Assembly (NCBI GenBank): GCA_036984305.1
Contig: BQWY01000001.1
Span: forward strand, 3,245,501 to 3,309,500
Direction of reading: 5' to 3'
From: Nitrospira sp.
GTDB lineage: Bacteria > Nitrospirota > Nitrospiria > Nitrospirales > Nitrospiraceae
Length of the DNA stretch: 64,000 nucleotides
Under the pieces are notes generated by a model. That model made no database searches. It had not been told where the DNA came from and was given only the letters and a program-made list of their open reading frames with translations. How positions within the stretch are numbered: position 1 is the stretch's first letter; each line of letters opens with the position of its first letter. Positions 1 through 8,579 of the stretch are shown one piece after another. A program made the position numbers and the translations under genes.

Positions 1-1104
1 CGGCCCGATGTCCTACCGACGGACGAGGGTATGATCATTACCGAACTCGACTCCGTTCCCGGAGGAATCGGCCTGACCGGCGCCTTGGGTCGGCTCTATG
101 CGAGCCACGTTGAAGGCAAACCGGCGATCGCAGGCGGCCCGGACGGTATGGTCGAAGGTTTCGGACGGATGGCACAAAGTCTACTGGCACCGGAGGGTGG
201 ACTCACGGCCATCGTGGTGTCGGAAGAAGCCAAAGAGTATCGTCCCGAGATGCAGTGGCTTTCGAACGCCCTCTCCCGGCAAGAGGTTGAATGCGTCTGC
301 ATCGAACCGCGGGACGTACGATTTACCGAGGATGGACTGTGGGCGCTCGTCGGGGGACGGGAACAGCCCATTCGCTTGCTCTATCGGTTCTTTGAGCTCT
401 TCGATTTGAAGAACGTCCCAAAGACCGAGCTGGTCATGTACAGCCTGAAGAAAGCGCAGGTCGCGGCAACTCCTCCATTCAAACCCGCGCTGGAGGAAAA
501 ACTCGCCCTCGCGCTCTTTCATCATCCGGTGCTGTCGTCCTACTGGCGCCGCGAACTCGGTGACGAAATCATGACGGCTCTGTCTGCCGTATTTCCCCGA
601 ACGTGGGTACTGGACCCTGCTCCACTACCTCCGACCGCCGTGATCCCCGATTTGACAATCGGCGGGAACCCGGTCACCGACTGGCAGCAGGTGAGCCAGG
701 CAGGGCAGCGGGAACGGCAGCTGGTCATCAAACCGTCCGGCTTTTCGGCACTTGCCTGGGGGAGCCGAGGCGTGTCGATCGGGCACGACATGCCGCAAAC
801 GGAGTGGGCCCAGGCGCTCAAAGGGGCCCTCGGATCGTTCGACACATTGCCCCACGTCTTGCAGCATTTTCATAAGGCGCGATCCATCTCGATGTCCTAC
901 TTCGATCCGGATGGGAACCGTCTGGTGCCGATGCAAGGGCGGGCGCGACTCTGTCCTTATTATTTTGTCGTCGAGGATCGCGCCGAACTCGGAGGTATCC
1001 TGGCCACCGTCTGCCCGGCGGACAAGAAAATCCTCCATGGGATGCGCGACGCCATCTTGGCGCCCTGTGCGGTCGTACCCGGTGACCAGTCTGGTGATCA
1101 GTAA
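1..1104 (+). CDS. ATP-grasp-like protein, 5' end outside the window
   Basis: The reading frame is open from the first base, so the N-terminus lies upstream; 367 residues are visible. Motifs FTELDSVPGG-like (ITELDSVPGGIGLTG), TPPFKPALEEK and IKPSGFSALAWGSRGV resemble circularly permuted ATP-grasp proteins of unknown substrate, in which Lys of IKPSGF would bind ATP. An internal ATG at 31 exists, but the sequence just upstream (RPDVLPTDEG) continues the same frame and looks coding. It opens a plus-strand series running to 6876. The substrate and reaction are unknown; the family assignment comes from motif memory only. Confidence 0.7.
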   Translation, partial: RPDVLPTDEGMIITELDSVPGGIGLTGALGRLYASHVEGKPAIAGGPDGMVEGFGRMAQSLLAPEGGLTAIVVSEEAKEYRPEMQWLSNALSRQEVECVCIEPRDVRFTEDGLWALVGGREQPIRLLYRFFELFDLKNVPKTELVMYSLKKAQVAATPPFKPALEEKLALALFHHPVLSSYWRRELGDEIMTALSAVFPRTWVLDPAPLPPTAVIPDLTIGGNPVTDWQQVSQAGQRERQLVIKPSGFSALAWGSRGVSIGHDMPQTEWAQALKGALGSFDTLPHVLQHFHKARSISMSYFDPDGNRLVPMQGRARLCPYYFVVEDRAELGGILATVCPADKKILHGMRDAILAPCAVVPGDQSGDQ

Positions 1105-1189
1105 GGAGTGAACGGTGAGAGCCAAGAGATCGATAACAAACCCTTCGCCGTCCCCATTACTGTTCGTATCTTTCGCCTAGCCCACTATC

Positions 1190-1420
1190 ATGCTGACGCT
1201 CTATCACGTTGCATGGTGCCCCGAATGTGCGGTAGTCAGGGACAAGCTCGAAGCGCGGAACCTGGCTTATGAAAGCGTCATCGTACCGGATTTCCGTCCG
1301 ATGCGCCGTCAGGTCATCGACGTGTCGGGACAAAGCTTCGTCCCCGTCCTCACGGACGGAGACACGGTGTTGACTGAGACGTCCGATATCCTTGACTACT
1401 TGGAGCGCGTCAAGCCCTAG
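1190..1420 (+). CDS. glutaredoxin/GST-N-like small thioredoxin-fold protein
   Basis: A 76-residue protein that fits one thioredoxin fold. It starts with a beta strand (MLTLYHV), followed by a dithiol motif WCPEC (Cys10 and Cys13), the cis-Pro stretch FVPVLTDGD and the glutathione-site-like TETSDILDYLE. The last motif is typical of glutaredoxins and of the N-terminal domain of glutathione S-transferases. It probably works as a cytoplasmic thiol-disulfide reductase. It lies 85 bases after the ATP-grasp gene and 30 bases before the KamA gene, so it is probably co-transcribed with both. Confidence 0.85.
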   Translation: MLTLYHVAWCPECAVVRDKLEARNLAYESVIVPDFRPMRRQVIDVSGQSFVPVLTDGDTVLTETSDILDYLERVKP

Positions 1421-1450
1421 CCCCGGCAGGGGCGAACCAAAGGAGTGCCT

Positions 1451-2638
1451 GTGGAAGAGTGGAGACGTATCCTGGCGGACAGCATCGTGAAGCCGAAAGA
1501 CCTGGCCGAACGATTCGGGCTCGACGCCGCTGAACTGGAAGCGATCGCCGGCCCCTATCCGATGCGCATCACACCCACCGTGTTGTCGACGATCAAGAAG
1601 AAGGGCGACGCCATTTGGAAGCAGGTCATCCCAGAGGCCGAAGAACTGGCCGATCTCGATGCGGTCGACGACCCGCTCGAAGAAGACCTCATGAGTCCGG
1701 TGCCACACCTCGTGCATCGCTACCCAGACCGCGTGCTGTTGATGGTCACGAATCAATGTCCGATCTACTGCCGATTTTGCACGCGAAAGCGGCTCGTCGG
1801 AAAACCCGGCTTCCTCAAGAAGGGTGAATTAGACCGGGCCATCGCGTATTTGCGCGTGCATACCGAAGTCCGCGACGTCATTTTGTCGGGAGGTGATCCC
1901 TTGCTGCTTCCGGATCATCTCCTGGAGCGGATCTTGAAGGCCCTGCGGACCATCCCGCACTTGGAGTTGATTCGAATCGGCTCGCGCGTGCCTGGGACGC
2001 TGCCTCAACGGATCACGCCCAGACTCTGCGAGATTGTGAAGAAGTACCATCCGCTGTACATGAACCTGCATTTCAATCACCCCGATGAATTAACCCCTGA
2101 AGTCAAAGCCGCATGCGGGATGCTTGCCGATGCCGGCGTACCGCTCGGCGCGCAAACGGTGCTGCTCAAGGGCGTGAACGACGATCCGGAGACCATGAAG
2201 CGCCTGGTCCACCAGCTCTTGCTGGCACGGGTCAAGCCGTATTATCTCTATCAGGCAGACCTGACCAAAGGCACGAACCATTTCCGCACCTCGGTTGAAA
2301 CGGGCATGGAGATCATCAAGGCGCTGCAGGGGTATACCAGCGGGATGGCCGTTCCCCACTTTGTCGTCGACGCTCCTGGAGGCGGCGGAAAGATTCCTGT
2401 GCTCCCGACCGATTATCTTGTTCACCTCGATGAGGACGGTGCCGTGCTGAAAAACTACGAAGGCAAGACGTTCCACTACCCGCAGCCAAACGGGAGACGC
2501 GAACTGCCAATGGTCGCCTCCGCCAACGGCTATGGGCCGGACGACCCCTATGCCGCATGCGGCGACAGTTACACCGGGAAAGGCGAGAGCTTCTCCGTAT
2601 GGGGCAACAGCTGCGGAGGAGACTTCGACGACCTGTGA
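1451..2638 (+). CDS. kamA: KamA-family radical SAM aminomutase (lysine 2,3-aminomutase-like)
   Basis: A 395-residue radical SAM, PLP-dependent aminomutase. The [4Fe-4S] cluster motif CPIYCRFC (CxxxCxxC) lies near residue 103 and is followed by the SAM-binding GGDPLLL. C-terminal cysteines occur in CGDSYTGKGESF and NSCGG. Length fits the KamA family (about 400) rather than the shorter EpmB (about 340). GTG codons lie at 1445 and 1451; AGGAG at 1441-1445 overlaps the first and is spaced five bases from the second, so 1451 is preferred. No beta-lysine acetyltransferase (AblB) lies next to it, so beta-lysine osmolyte synthesis is not shown. Lysine versus glutamate specificity cannot be read here. 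Confidence 0.88.
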   Translation: MEEWRRILADSIVKPKDLAERFGLDAAELEAIAGPYPMRITPTVLSTIKKKGDAIWKQVIPEAEELADLDAVDDPLEEDLMSPVPHLVHRYPDRVLLMVTNQCPIYCRFCTRKRLVGKPGFLKKGELDRAIAYLRVHTEVRDVILSGGDPLLLPDHLLERILKALRTIPHLELIRIGSRVPGTLPQRITPRLCEIVKKYHPLYMNLHFNHPDELTPEVKAACGMLADAGVPLGAQTVLLKGVNDDPETMKRLVHQLLLARVKPYYLYQADLTKGTNHFRTSVETGMEIIKALQGYTSGMAVPHFVVDAPGGGGKIPVLPTDYLVHLDEDGAVLKNYEGKTFHYPQPNGRRELPMVASANGYGPDDPYAACGDSYTGKGESFSVWGNSCGGDFDDL

Positions 2639-3792
2639 GCACCCGCACACGCACGTCCGGCATCCTGCCCTATCAGGAGCTCAAGCAACTCATCGCCCGG
2701 GGCGCGATCGTATCCGACGTATCGTTGGAAGATCGCCAACTCCAGCCGGCCAGTCTCGATCTTCGCCTGGGCAAGAAAGCCTACCGGCTGCTGGCCAGTT
2801 TTCTGCCTGAACAAACCGAGATGACCAGCCGTTTGAACGTGCTGGATTTCTACCAGTCCGATCTCGTGATGTACGAAATGGACTTGACCGGGGGCGCGAT
2901 CCTGGAAAAGGGCCATGTGTACCTCGTTCCCCTCCTCGAGCGGTTGGCGCTGCCTTCCCATTTGCGCGCACGCGCCAATCCCAAGAGCACAACGGGGCGC
3001 CTGGATATTTTCACCCGCGTGGTGACCGACTTGAACACCGGCTTCGACGAAATACGCCCGGGATATCGAGGGCCGCTCTATCTCGAAATCGTCCCACGGT
3101 CGTTTACGATCAAGGTCAAAACCGGTCAGTCACTCAATCAAATCCGATTCGTCCAAGGCCCCGCCGCTGTGTCGGATACCCGCCTGCGGGAGCAACATCG
3201 CATCAAGCCGCTGGTGTTTCAGAACGTGACCGACACCTCGCCGGTACCGTCGCGCGAACTTCGCGTGGACCGCGGTTTGTTCCTTCGCATTGACTTGAAG
3301 GGTGTCGAGCGGGGCAATCGATCGGTGATCGGTTACCGTGCCAAGAAGAATAGCCATGTGATCGACCTCTCCAAGGTCGGACACTACGCGGCGGCGGACT
3401 TTTGGGAGCCGATCGTACGACAGCGGAGCGAGGGACTGCTCCTGGAGCCCGAGGAATTCTATATCCTGGCGTCCAAGGAACGAGTCTCTGTGCCGCCAGG
3501 GTACGCCGCAGAAATGGTCGCCTACGAAGCCGCATGCGGCGAGCTCCGGACACACTACGCCGGGTTTTTCGATCCAGGCTTCGGCTACGGCCGGAGCGGC
3601 GAGATTTCCGGCACGCAAGTGGTGCTGGAGGTGCGGCCGCATGACGTCCCCTTCCTCATTCACGATGGACAAACGTTCTTCAAGGTTGTATATGACCGCA
3701 TGCTGGCGACACCATCGCAACTCTACGGCGCCACACTCGGTTCGTCGTATCAACGGCAAACGCTGACCCTGAGCAAACATTTCAAGGTGTGA
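2635..3792 (+). CDS. dcd: two-domain dCTP deaminase (2'-deoxycytidine 5'-triphosphate deaminase)
   Basis: A 385-residue cytoplasmic enzyme predicted to convert dCTP to dUTP for thymidylate synthesis. The dUTPase/dCTP deaminase core appears twice: PASLDLRLG and RANPKSTTGRLD in the first half, ELRTHYAGFFDPGFGYG in the second. That is twice the length of E. coli Dcd (about 193), as in the long Dcd forms of alphaproteobacteria. Start: GTG at 2635 overlaps the kamA stop in GTGA, with GGAGGA at 2615-2620. The frame is open back to 2557, but that part is an Arg-rich shadow of kamA. Translational coupling to kamA is likely. Confidence 0.88.
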   Translation: MSTRTRTSGILPYQELKQLIARGAIVSDVSLEDRQLQPASLDLRLGKKAYRLLASFLPEQTEMTSRLNVLDFYQSDLVMYEMDLTGGAILEKGHVYLVPLLERLALPSHLRARANPKSTTGRLDIFTRVVTDLNTGFDEIRPGYRGPLYLEIVPRSFTIKVKTGQSLNQIRFVQGPAAVSDTRLREQHRIKPLVFQNVTDTSPVPSRELRVDRGLFLRIDLKGVERGNRSVIGYRAKKNSHVIDLSKVGHYAAADFWEPIVRQRSEGLLLEPEEFYILASKERVSVPPGYAAEMVAYEAACGELRTHYAGFFDPGFGYGRSGEISGTQVVLEVRPHDVPFLIHDGQTFFKVVYDRMLATPSQLYGATLGSSYQRQTLTLSKHFKV

Positions 3793-3803
3793 GGACCGTG
3801 TAC

Positions 3804-4193
3804 GTGACGGAACCGCATTCGCCCCCATCGCCTCCTGATCGCCCTCGCGACACCAGAAAATCGACGGGCGATCATGCCATGCGCGTCCCCGGCCTGATGG
3901 CCGGAACCGCGCTGATGTTCATCGGCTTTCTGAACATTTTCCTATCGATCAGCGGTGGTTTCGAAATCAACGTAATGCCGGTGCTGTTGTACTTCGCGGG
4001 CCTCGCGATGTGGGCCAATGCGACGGTGGAAAATCCGACCATCCGGTATTCCGTCATGGCCTTCGCCATCGTCGGCGCCCTGGGGTTCTACCATTTCGGA
4101 GAAGTCCTCTTTTGGCACAAGCAAGTCATCTTCTGGTCGACGGTCGTCATGGTCATGTTCTTCATGTTCAAAACCGCGCGCCCGGGAGACTGA
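3804..4193 (+). CDS. small integral membrane protein, function unknown
   Basis: About 129 residues with four hydrophobic segments: LMAGTALMFIGFLNIFLSI, NVMPVLLYFAGLAMWANA, SVMAFAIVGALGFYHF and VIFWSTVVMVMFFMF. They follow a hydrophilic proline-rich N-terminus, and no enzymatic motif is seen. GTG 3804 has GAGGA at 3791-3795 with eight-base spacing. A GTG at 3789 overlaps the dcd stop (GTGA) and an ATG at 3879 sits just before the first membrane segment, so the start is open. It lies between dcd and a glycosyltransferase gene in the same run. Confidence 0.7.
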   Translation: MTEPHSPPSPPDRPRDTRKSTGDHAMRVPGLMAGTALMFIGFLNIFLSISGGFEINVMPVLLYFAGLAMWANATVENPTIRYSVMAFAIVGALGFYHFGEVLFWHKQVIFWSTVVMVMFFMFKTARPGD

Positions 4194-4200
4194 TGGCGGC

Positions 4201-4923
4201 ATGCGCGGGATGTCCCCGACGGTGGCGGTCATCATCCCGACCCTCAACGAAGCCACGACCCTTCATGCGACGCTCCAGTCAGTCCGTACGCTTGGATTTA
4301 CTGAGTGCCTGGTCGTGGATGGTGGCAGTACCGACGGCACTCCTGAGATCGTCCGCGAGTTGAGCCATGCCGCCTCGGGAGACTGCATGAGTCCGCTTCG
4401 TCTCCTCACGTGCATCCCAGGACGCGCACAGCAAATGAACCTGGGCGCCGAGCAGAGCGCAGCGCAGATTTTGCTCTTTCTCCACGCCGATACACGTCTT
4501 CCCTCCGATGCCCTTCAGGCCATTGTGAGCGCGATTTCCGATCCCGCGTGCGTGGGCGGTCGCTTCGATGTCCAGTTCGATCGCCGCACCGGGTGGAGTC
4601 GTCTTATCGCCGCATTCATGAATCGGCGCTCTCGCTGGACCGGCATGATGACCGGCGATCAGGCGATGTTCGTTCGGGCCGGGATCTTCCGCCAACTCGG
4701 CGGGTTCGCGCCCATTCCCCTGATGGAAGATCTCGAACTCAGCCGTCGCCTCAAGCGCAAGGGTACTATCGCCGCCCTTCACACATCCGTCACCACATCC
4801 TATAGGAGATGGGAGCAAGAAGGGCCAATCCGTACCATCCTGCGTATGTGGACACTACGCCTCTTGTATTGGCTCGGAGTAAGTCCGGGGACACTGGTCC
4901 GGTATTATCGGTTCGTCCGCTGA
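4201..4923 (+). CDS. TIGR04283-type family 2 glycosyltransferase
   Basis: A 240-residue GT-A fold transferase. It shows the nucleotide-sugar motifs VIIPTLNEATTL and VVDGGSTDGTPEI, the metal-binding HAD segment LLFLHADTRLP and the acceptor-side motif MEDLELSRRLK. The family is called transferase 2, rSAM/selenodomain-associated, and is linked in databases to arsenosugar synthesis. ATG 4201 follows GGGAGA by about ten bases; ATG 4210 is an alternative. It is paired with a TIGR04282 gene at 4979, the usual partner. The radical SAM partner (ArsS-like) is not in this window, so the sugar product is unknown. Confidence 0.82.
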   Translation: MRGMSPTVAVIIPTLNEATTLHATLQSVRTLGFTECLVVDGGSTDGTPEIVRELSHAASGDCMSPLRLLTCIPGRAQQMNLGAEQSAAQILLFLHADTRLPSDALQAIVSAISDPACVGGRFDVQFDRRTGWSRLIAAFMNRRSRWTGMMTGDQAMFVRAGIFRQLGGFAPIPLMEDLELSRRLKRKGTIAALHTSVTTSYRRWEQEGPIRTILRMWTLRLLYWLGVSPGTLVRYYRFVR

Positions 4924-4978
4924 ACCGACAGCATTGACGATGCCCCCTGCTCGACGCCACCAACCTCCCGTGACCCGG

Positions 4979-5701
4979 ATGCCGACTGACTCCGCGGTGG
5001 TGATCTTCGCCAAAGCACCAACTCCAGGCCTCGTCAAGACACGGCTATGCCCCCCGCTTGCGCCTGACGAGGCCGCGACGCTTCACGGCAGTTTCGTCCT
5101 CGACACGCTGGAGCGCGCGAAAGCGGCCGCGACGACACTGACCCCTTCGTTCGACCGCTACCTCGCCTGTGCGCCGTCCTCGACCCTTACCTTTTTCAAG
5201 ATCATGGAAGAGCGGCAAGGGGTTCGCCTTCTGGCTCAAGACGGGGATGACCTCGGGGCACGGATGAGCCATGCCGCCAACAGTCTGTTCGCTCGAGGCT
5301 ACGCTCGGGTCGTGGTCGTCGGCACTGACACCCCCACGCTTCCGATCGAACGCTACCGACAGGCTTTCGCGGTACTGGATCAGCACGACGTGGTGTTGGG
5401 CCCGTCCGTCGACGGGGGGTATTATCTCATCGGCCTGCGTCGGCCGGCGCCCGCTTTGTTTACCGAGATCCCTTGGTCGACCGAACGAGTCCTTGCCTTG
5501 ACCCGGGAGAAAGCCGACACTCTCGGATTGACGCAGGCTCTGCTGGAACCATGGCGCGACGTCGATACGATCGACGATTTGCGCGCGCTCATCGACGACT
5601 ATATCGCCGACGCCAAGCGACCAAAGTCGGGGCGCGCCTTTTCGCAGCGTACAGCAGGAGTTTTACAACTGCTCGCGAAACGACTACAGTCGAGAGCCTA
5701 A
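4979..5701 (+). CDS. TIGR04282-type glycosyl/nucleotidyltransferase (CofC-like fold)
   Basis: About 240 residues. The nucleotidyltransferase signature VIFAKAPTPGLVKTRL lies at the N-terminus, followed by VVVVGTDTPTLP and GPSVDGGYYLIGLR (substrate and metal site). It is the standard partner of TIGR04283 proteins (transferase 1, rSAM/selenodomain-associated). Start candidates are TTG 4934, ATG 4940 and ATG 4979, none with a strong ribosome site; 4979 places the family motif closest to the usual N-terminus. It probably transfers or activates a sugar for the same modified metabolite or glycolipid as its neighbour. Confidence 0.8.
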   Translation: MPTDSAVVIFAKAPTPGLVKTRLCPPLAPDEAATLHGSFVLDTLERAKAAATTLTPSFDRYLACAPSSTLTFFKIMEERQGVRLLAQDGDDLGARMSHAANSLFARGYARVVVVGTDTPTLPIERYRQAFAVLDQHDVVLGPSVDGGYYLIGLRRPAPALFTEIPWSTERVLALTREKADTLGLTQALLEPWRDVDTIDDLRALIDDYIADAKRPKSGRAFSQRTAGVLQLLAKRLQSRA

Positions 5702-5712
5702 AAGGACGAGTC

Positions 5713-6447
5713 ATGGACAAGCACGTGGCATTGATCACCGGCGGCGCCAAGGGCATTGGCCGCGGGATTGCCCTCGACCTGGCCGATCAGAAGTGGAACG
5801 TGGCGATTTGCTACCGCACGAGCGAACGGGCGGCCGCGGACACGGCGGCAGCCATCACTTCACGAGGCGGCGAAGCACTCGCGGTCCGCAGCGATGTGTC
5901 CGACGCGGTCGCGGCCAGGGACCTGGTGGCACAGGTGGAGCGAAAATGGGGCCGCATCGACGCGTTGATCAATGCCGCCGGCCCCTATCATCGAGTCAAC
6001 TTGTTCGACGAGTCCGTTGAAGGTTGGAAGGACATGTTCGACGGCAATCTGCATCCGATTTTCTATCTTGCGCAAGCCGTGGCGCCCGGCATGAAGGCAA
6101 GGAAGTCGGGCCGCATCGTGAGCTTCAGTATGGCCAATGCCGACCAGATGGTCGCGCAGCCTGACGTGACCGCGCACTACATCGCAAAAGCGGGCGTGCT
6201 AATTCTGACCCGGACGCTCGCGAAACTGCTGGCCCCTCATGGCATCACGGTGAATGCCGTTGCGCCCGGCTTTATTGATTCCGGCAGCGCCCCTCCGGGG
6301 GAACTGGCCGGAATGACGAAGCGAATACCGGCGGGATACATCGGGTCCGTCGACGATACGGTCGCGGCCGTCCGATATTTGCTGAGTCCCGAGGCCCGCT
6401 ACGTCAACGGGGCCAACATTCACATCAGCGGTGCCTGGGGGATATGA
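5713..6447 (+). CDS. SDR-family NAD(P)-dependent oxidoreductase (FabG-like)
   Basis: A 244-residue classical short-chain dehydrogenase/reductase. The Rossmann motif TGGAKGIG is at residues 9-16, NAAGP at 87-91, catalytic Tyr156 and Lys159 are in YIAK, and PGFIDSG follows. Ser139 is the likely catalytic serine but lies 17 residues before the Tyr instead of 13, indicating a short insertion. ATG 5713 follows AAAGGAC by seven bases, 11 bases after the TIGR04282 gene. The frame is open to 5473 but the upstream part shadows the previous gene. The substrate is unknown; a pteridine, sugar or acyl carbonyl would fit. Confidence 0.87.
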   Translation: MDKHVALITGGAKGIGRGIALDLADQKWNVAICYRTSERAAADTAAAITSRGGEALAVRSDVSDAVAARDLVAQVERKWGRIDALINAAGPYHRVNLFDESVEGWKDMFDGNLHPIFYLAQAVAPGMKARKSGRIVSFSMANADQMVAQPDVTAHYIAKAGVLILTRTLAKLLAPHGITVNAVAPGFIDSGSAPPGELAGMTKRIPAGYIGSVDDTVAAVRYLLSPEARYVNGANIHISGAWGI

Positions 6448-6471
6448 CGAGACGACTCATCGGGAGGGAGT

Positions 6472-6876
6472 ATGGACTCGACGGTTGACCGAGAGCACCA
6501 TCGTCGGTTTCTTCAAGCATTCCAGCGGGAACACCTGACGTGCGGAATGGGCGGGTGCCAGGGACCTCTGGAAGTCACGGATATGACGATGCCCCAGGCG
6601 AAAGTGAAAACGTACGAAGCCGTGTGCACGCGTTGCCACCGCTCGGAAACCATCATGGGCAACGAACAGACGTCGCCACCGTGGGACATCGGCTCCGTCA
6701 CGATGATGGCGGAGGCCCATCTCCTCCACGATCAACCGGCCTGTCCTTTCGATGACACGCCGATCACGTTTACCTCGTTGCCGAATCCGCGTCGCAAAGC
6801 ACGGTATCGACTGTCGTGCGCGTACTGCGGACGTACCACCGAGATGGACTGGCCGCCCCCCGAAGCCAAAATGTAA
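6472..6876 (+). CDS. Cys-rich zinc-ribbon-like hypothetical protein
   Basis: A 134-residue soluble protein with several metal-ligand-like pairs: TCGMGGCQG near the start, CTRCHRSE in the middle and CAYCGRTTEMDW near the C-terminus. The CxxC pairs suggest one or two zinc ribbons. ATG 6472 follows CGGGAGGGAGT. It is the last gene of the plus-strand run and lies 24 bases after the SDR gene. I do not recognise a named family, and no catalytic motif is visible. Confidence 0.72.
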   Translation: MDSTVDREHHRRFLQAFQREHLTCGMGGCQGPLEVTDMTMPQAKVKTYEAVCTRCHRSETIMGNEQTSPPWDIGSVTMMAEAHLLHDQPACPFDDTPITFTSLPNPRRKARYRLSCAYCGRTTEMDWPPPEAKM

Positions 6877-7204
6877 GCAATACGTGTTAGGCCCGGCCGC
6901 ATTGAATTCCACTCGGTGATGGCGGTCGCGAACGAACTGCCGGACGGAATGAATTCGATCACGGCTACGTGTGCGTACCGCAAGACCTTGCCCTTTGGCA
7001 ATACTCACGGCCCCGGCAGATATAGGGCGCGCTTTTCGGTGGGGTGATGGGACGCAGAGACGGCGACGCACCAGCACGGTCTCTCATGGCATCCCATTTC
7101 ACATAGCGACACCACGTCTAGCAGTTACCCGGACCAGTTCGAATACAGGCTCATGTCAGCTGTATCGGCGGGCAACCCGCTGCGGACTGGAAGGCATCCA
7201 CCGT
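6877..7204. other. 328-base gap without a convincing gene
   Basis: This gap separates converging transcription units. The plus strand holds only a 42-codon frame from 6918 with no ribosome site and no family resemblance. The T-loop-like string GTTCGAATAC near 7137 has no matching stem, so no tRNA is called. No clear terminator with a T tract was found. Confidence 0.5.
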
Positions 7205-7528
7205 CTATTGGCCGAACGCCTTCTTCAGCAGCGGCTCCATTTCACCCTTGGCTGCCATGGGATCGAGAATGTCCGTGTCCCCGTAGAACTGTCCGTCGAT
7301 AAAGACTTTCGGCAAGGTCGGCCAATTCGTCATTTTCGTGAGTGCTTCACGTTTGGCGGGTTGCGACAGCACATCCACCACTTCATAAGGATATCCGTAC
7401 CGGTCGAAGAACTGCATAGTTTCCCGCGTAAAACCACACATCGGCATCTGCTTGGTTCCCTTGCCATAGACCAAGATCTTGTGGGCTTTGATCTCTTGCT
7501 CGATCTCTTGCTGGATTGGATCTGTCAT
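7205..7528 (-). CDS. grxD: monothiol glutaredoxin, Grx4 type, with CGFT active site
   Basis: A 107-residue Grx4-family protein. Members bind a glutathione-ligated [2Fe-2S] cluster as a dimer and pass it on with BolA partners. Visible motifs are KGTKQMPMCGFT (active Cys31), WPTLPKVFIDGQF (cis-Pro) and GDTDIL. The usual CGFS motif is CGFT here. The ATG at 7528 follows AGGAGGAG by five bases. The gene is 11 bases downstream of bolA on the same strand, supporting a Grx4-BolA complex for Fe-S or iron sensing. Confidence 0.93.
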   Translation of the reverse strand: MTDPIQQEIEQEIKAHKILVYGKGTKQMPMCGFTRETMQFFDRYGYPYEVVDVLSQPAKREALTKMTNWPTLPKVFIDGQFYGDTDILDPMAAKGEMEPLLKKAFGQ

Positions 7529-7539
7529 CGCTCTCCTCC

Positions 7540-7779
7540 TTATTGCTCGTCCGGGGTCTTTGCCGTCAATTCGAGCGCGTGGATGCGGCCGTCTTTGAGT
7601 GGAGCATCCAAGGCCTGGTAAATCATGCGGTGCCGGTCCAGAAGCGACTTCCCGGAAAAGTGCGACGAGACGACGACGACCTTCAAATGATCCATCGTCC
7701 CGGTTTTGTCCGAGACCGTCACGATCGCATCCGGCAAGCTCATTCTCACGTGGTTGGTCAGGGCGTCTGGAGTTATCAT
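7540..7779 (-). CDS. bolA: BolA-family protein (IbaG/BolA type)
   Basis: A 79-residue protein with the BolA fold. VVVVSSHFSGKSLLDRHRMIYQAL contains the conserved F-x-G-K-x-x-x-x-R-H helix-turn region, and GRIHALELTAKTP forms the C-terminal strand. BolA proteins ligate Fe-S clusters together with monothiol glutaredoxins. The frame is open upstream to 8148, but AGGAGG about 11 bases before the ATG at 7779 and the family length fix this start. It precedes the Grx4 gene in a two-gene operon. Confidence 0.92.
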   Translation of the reverse strand: MITPDALTNHVRMSLPDAIVTVSDKTGTMDHLKVVVVSSHFSGKSLLDRHRMIYQALDAPLKDGRIHALELTAKTPDEQ

Positions 7780-8579
7780 CGCACAGGAAACCTCCTTCTT
7801 CACAAATTTCGCGCGTCGAAAAGGTATCGTATCACGGCCAGGGAACTCAACCACATGGCTATCCGTCCATTTATCCCCCAATAAGCTCGTTCCATGGGCC
7901 GGACTTGCTGGATATTTCTTCGCAGGCCGAATCTCCAGGACCATCCAGAGTCGTCCGGCATTATACCCGTCCACATGGCATCTCCGTATCTCTTCGTCTC
8001 GGTCTGTATCATAGTTGATACTATATCCGTTTGGATCTGGGATCGTACGACCGTGGGGACACCGCCCAGGCAGACAGTATCTGATTGATTTGGCGTCACT
8101 GTCTCGAAAACGCATCCATATTTTCGGTAGGCATCCACCTCGTGGCACTTCAGTTGCTCTATGCAGCGACGTCCGAAGGCACGCACCACTACAACAAAAG
8201 AGAAGACCGGAACGAAGTCCATGGTAGTAACGCCCGACTCACTGACTCTCACGGCTCTGTTGATCGTCCTCGCATCTTGCTGGATGGCAGCACGGTTGTG
8301 GTAAGCGGGACGAGTGGTGCGTTCCCCCAGCATCCGAAAACGGAGTGGCTCCTGCATGGTGGTGGATTTCAACCAACTCTGGTGGATATGGGCCATGACG
8401 AGGACACTGTGCATAGTGCGCAATTTGAGCGATTACAGGCGGATGTGGCGACCAAGCATCCGGATCCTAGCGGCATTGATTTTGCTGTTCTGTACTAGCA
8501 TTACATAGCACGCGGCCATCGCCAGTGTGATGAACATGACACGCATCGCGGTCCGTACAACATCAATAGGAGGGATGCC
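7780..8579. other. 800-base stretch without a recognised gene
   Basis: This is the longest unassigned stretch in the window. It separates the bolA-grx operon (minus strand) from a receiver-protein gene (plus strand), so it must hold both promoters. It looks richer in A and T than its surroundings. Open frames exist on both strands (minus 7800-8423; plus 8085-8498), but their composition is not protein-like and no domain is recognisable. Two short plus-strand frames end in hydrophobic helices: 27 codons at 8221-8304 and 50 codons at 8356-8508. Neither has a strong ribosome site. It may be a decayed gene or a long regulatory region. Confidence 0.5.

Noticed and set aside
7137-7146. T-loop-like string GTTCGAATAC suggesting a tRNA
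   Set aside because: No flanking stem pairs and no cloverleaf could be built around it.
7800-8423. 207-codon minus-strand frame in the unassigned stretch
   Set aside because: No ribosome site, no domain, and composition unlike the neighbouring genes; kept only as an open question in the gap entry.
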